Source of the DNA: Polytrichum commune
Lineage: Eukaryota; Streptophyta; Polytrichopsida; Polytrichales; Polytrichaceae
Length of the DNA stretch: 64,000 nucleotides
Direction of reading: 5' to 3'
NCBI GenBank assembly: GCA_950295325.1
Contig: OX485803.1
Location: 31,308,001-31,372,000 of the forward strand
Shown here: positions 61,684 through 64,000 of the stretch, in pieces
Layout: every line of letters begins with the position of its first letter
How positions within the stretch are numbered: position 1 is the first letter of the stretch
Notes under the pieces: generated by a model
Seen by the model: the letters and a program-made list of their open reading frames with translations, nothing else
The model's database searches: none
Told to the model about the DNA's origin: nothing
Program-made: the position numbers and the translations under genes

Positions 61684-64000
61684 CATAGTCTCACAAGGTA
61701 CCCAATCCCATTCTTTTACTCCCATAATAAGCAACAAGCAGCCGCAACACATTGTGCAGTGGTAGAAGGCAATTTTGACTGGTGCAGGGATGACTCTACA
61801 TGTATACTAGTGTGCACCCTTACATTCTTGTGGAAAAACAGAGTCTGATAGTTTCAAGGGGGAAGAAAGGGGACTGGGATAGGGCGTCAACAGCCCGCCT
61901 CATTGTAAAACCACCCTTCTCAATCCCATGCCAAACCGAACAGTGCGGGCAAGTTTCCTTCCAGTATCATCTATTTTTTTTGTATTTACCATTTCAAACA
62001 TCGAGTTTCAATCTTCTATGATGATTTAAATGTGTATCTGAATACGTGGCTTGCATTTGTGCATGAGGGGCAAGGACTGTCTCAGTGGGTCTTGTCCTCT
62101 ACAAGGTGAGCTTGATCTACAAAATGTTGAAGACTACAGGTGTCTTAATGCTGTCTTTCTCCTTATCACCGGTGGACTGACAGAACTGTATGGTCAATGA
62201 ATCACTAAAGAGTATATGAATCTGTATTGGGTATATGAATCTTACATTCAAAATCGAATTAGGTTTATTGAAATATAGTGTTTTTTTTGCATAGGTTAAG
62301 GTTCATTTGCAACCATGTCATGGCACCAGAAAGGATTATTTCTTAGAGTCGTAAATGATTTTCTTAGTTCAAAGTAGTCAATTGTTATGGACGAATGATA
62401 AAGCCCTTATCTTTCATATAGTAACACACATTGTTTATTTGCCATAAAGTGAAGGTTGCAAGGCTAGAATGTAAAATACTTTGTGAATTTATGTTGTTAA
62501 GAATACATCCATGCGCTTGGTGTCCTCAAATAACTTGGTGAACTTCGTGTAGCATTTTCAAGTTTTACATTTGTATAAATTGCTCATGAATTAAGATTAT
62601 TTAGGTTGGACTTCTGAGAAAGCAAGCTTAGGGCATCTGTTTAGGTGTGCTGAGCAGATGTAGGTCTAAACTGTATCGGGACATCAGAGTTTTAAATGAC
62701 TACCTATGTATGGATGATATGGGAAGAACTGGTAGTTTGAATGAAAACTGGTACTAGTCATAAATAATTCACAAGAGATACACTATGATGATAGTTGTCT
62801 TTGTGTCAAGTTTCATTCAGTTGTAAATGTATTATTCACTTTTTTAGAAGTGTGAATGTTCAAAATAACTCAAATCAGTTGTGGAACATAATATGGACCT
62901 GAAGACCTTTCAATTTGGAGCAAGGAGTTGTGTAGCTTTGCTTAAAGTGTGCTTTTGCAACCACTAGGTGAGGGAAAGACTTGACTACAGTCAAGAAACA
63001 AGAGATGTGACTCCAAAACCTGCAGTGTCTGTATTTACAACCATAATGCAATATTTACAGGTCACATTGCTTGGGGGACTTTCGTGACATTGAAAATGAT
63101 AAGCATCAATTGTTGCCAGCTTTGCTATCCTACCCTTTTCCGCATTGTCAACACAGTTGAAAACATGATTGCTGAGGTTAGCCATTCAGGGAGGCGAATC
63201 TTAAATGGTTACATTTCCCGATTAACTACTCCTAGGATATCAAATATGCAATTTGTGGGAGATGATTTGATTTCCAATTTGAGGTCATGGCTATTTTCCT
63301 CAATTTTGGAGCTCATAAGGATATGATCTTATTCATTATTAAAGTGGAGGTTTTCTTTCTTCCTGAATCATCATACAAGTCCCCTCAACTACAGTTACAA
63401 ATCTGAACTCCTGGATAGTTGGTTTCTGTGAATCCCATGGGATTCAGCTTTGCATAATTCTCACCTTGCAGATAGAATACTCCACTGAGGTAATTATAGC
63501 ACCAACTAAAACCACTGTAAGACACATAAATTTGAAATGAAGCTCGAATCACTTCAAGTTCCAGAGGCTCACTTTAATCTCTGTCCAGTGAGCGGCGATA
63601 GCCATTAGCATTATTCCTATTCCCTCTAACAAAATCCAACCCACTGAGCACAAACATCTGGCTCAAGCCTTCCTTTTATTTTCAGGTGCAGAAGGGTAAT
63701 AACTTGGTTTGAGATAAATGAAGAGGATAAGTTCCCGCATTGTTTAGCATAAGAGCTCTTGTGCGAAATGATTCAGTATATACTGAAACAAAGTATCATG
63801 CCAGACATCAATCGCTTGCATAGTTTCTTGGCAACCAAATCCTTTGGTGAGCGACTCTAGTTCTGACCAAATTGCTTCTCAAAGTATGTATAATTGGGAT
63901 GTTCATCATATTCTTCTAGTTTTTTCATTCAAATTATTTGTTGTGCAATGTGCATGACTCATTTGTAGCAAATTACTCTCAAATGCATTACTAATTTTGG
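61684..64000. other. SCC2 3' region and downstream spacer
   Basis: The first few hundred bases are probably SCC2 3' UTR. Beyond that no gene is recognised; the longest frame (63,084-63,326, 80 codons) has no known motif. Confidence 0.4.

Noticed and set aside
63084-63326. 80-codon frame downstream of SCC2
   Set aside because: No recognisable motif or exon partners; could be chance in the 3' spacer.

Overview
The window is nuclear DNA of a land plant. Coding sequence is cut by many short GT-AG introns, long AT-rich gene-free stretches carry small inverted-repeat transposons, and the recognisable genes are eukaryotic. Three have plant character: a cohesin loader SCC2 with an internal PHD finger, a PUX10-like UBX protein and a plant-type DAD1. 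A seed-free plant (bryophyte, lycophyte or fern) is a guess from general style, not something the sequence proves. All gene models were built by hand from reading frame, exon phase and splice sites.

Layout. 1-3.2 kb, minus strand: 5' two-thirds of a CD2BP2/LIN1 (U5 snRNP 52K) gene that runs off the left edge. 4.7-8.7 kb, plus: complete SYF1 (six exons, 911 aa), head-to-head with CD2BP2, so two spliceosome genes diverge from one 1.5 kb interval. 9.2-10.0 kb: a MITE. 10.7-12.1 kb, minus: C-terminal exons of a PUX10-like UBX protein, 5' part unresolved, with a decayed LINE-like fragment beside it. 12.4-20.4 kb: mostly repeats, with a few unexplained exon-like pieces at 18.2-19.4 kb. 20.65-21.71 kb, minus: an intact, intronless, GC-rich ATP-dependent RNA ligase of the DRB0094/Rnl5 type, unlike every other gene here, with about four 130-165 bp tandem repeats directly at its 5' end. 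22.4-27.6 kb: two MITEs and a 12-copy array of short hairpin-forming repeats. 27.8-30.3 kb, plus: DAD1 (five exons, 114 aa). 30.3-46.2 kb: gene-poor, with nested MITEs, an inverted MITE pair and long G/C homopolymers. 46.3-61.7 kb, plus: complete SCC2 (28 exons, 1,834 aa). 61.7-64 kb: downstream sequence without a recognised gene.

The identified genes are housekeeping: splicing (CD2BP2, SYF1), ER N-glycosylation (DAD1), CDC48-linked proteolysis (PUX10-like) and cohesin loading (SCC2). Telo-box motifs occur upstream of four of them. The outlier is the RNA ligase, the best candidate for a horizontally acquired or otherwise unusual gene.
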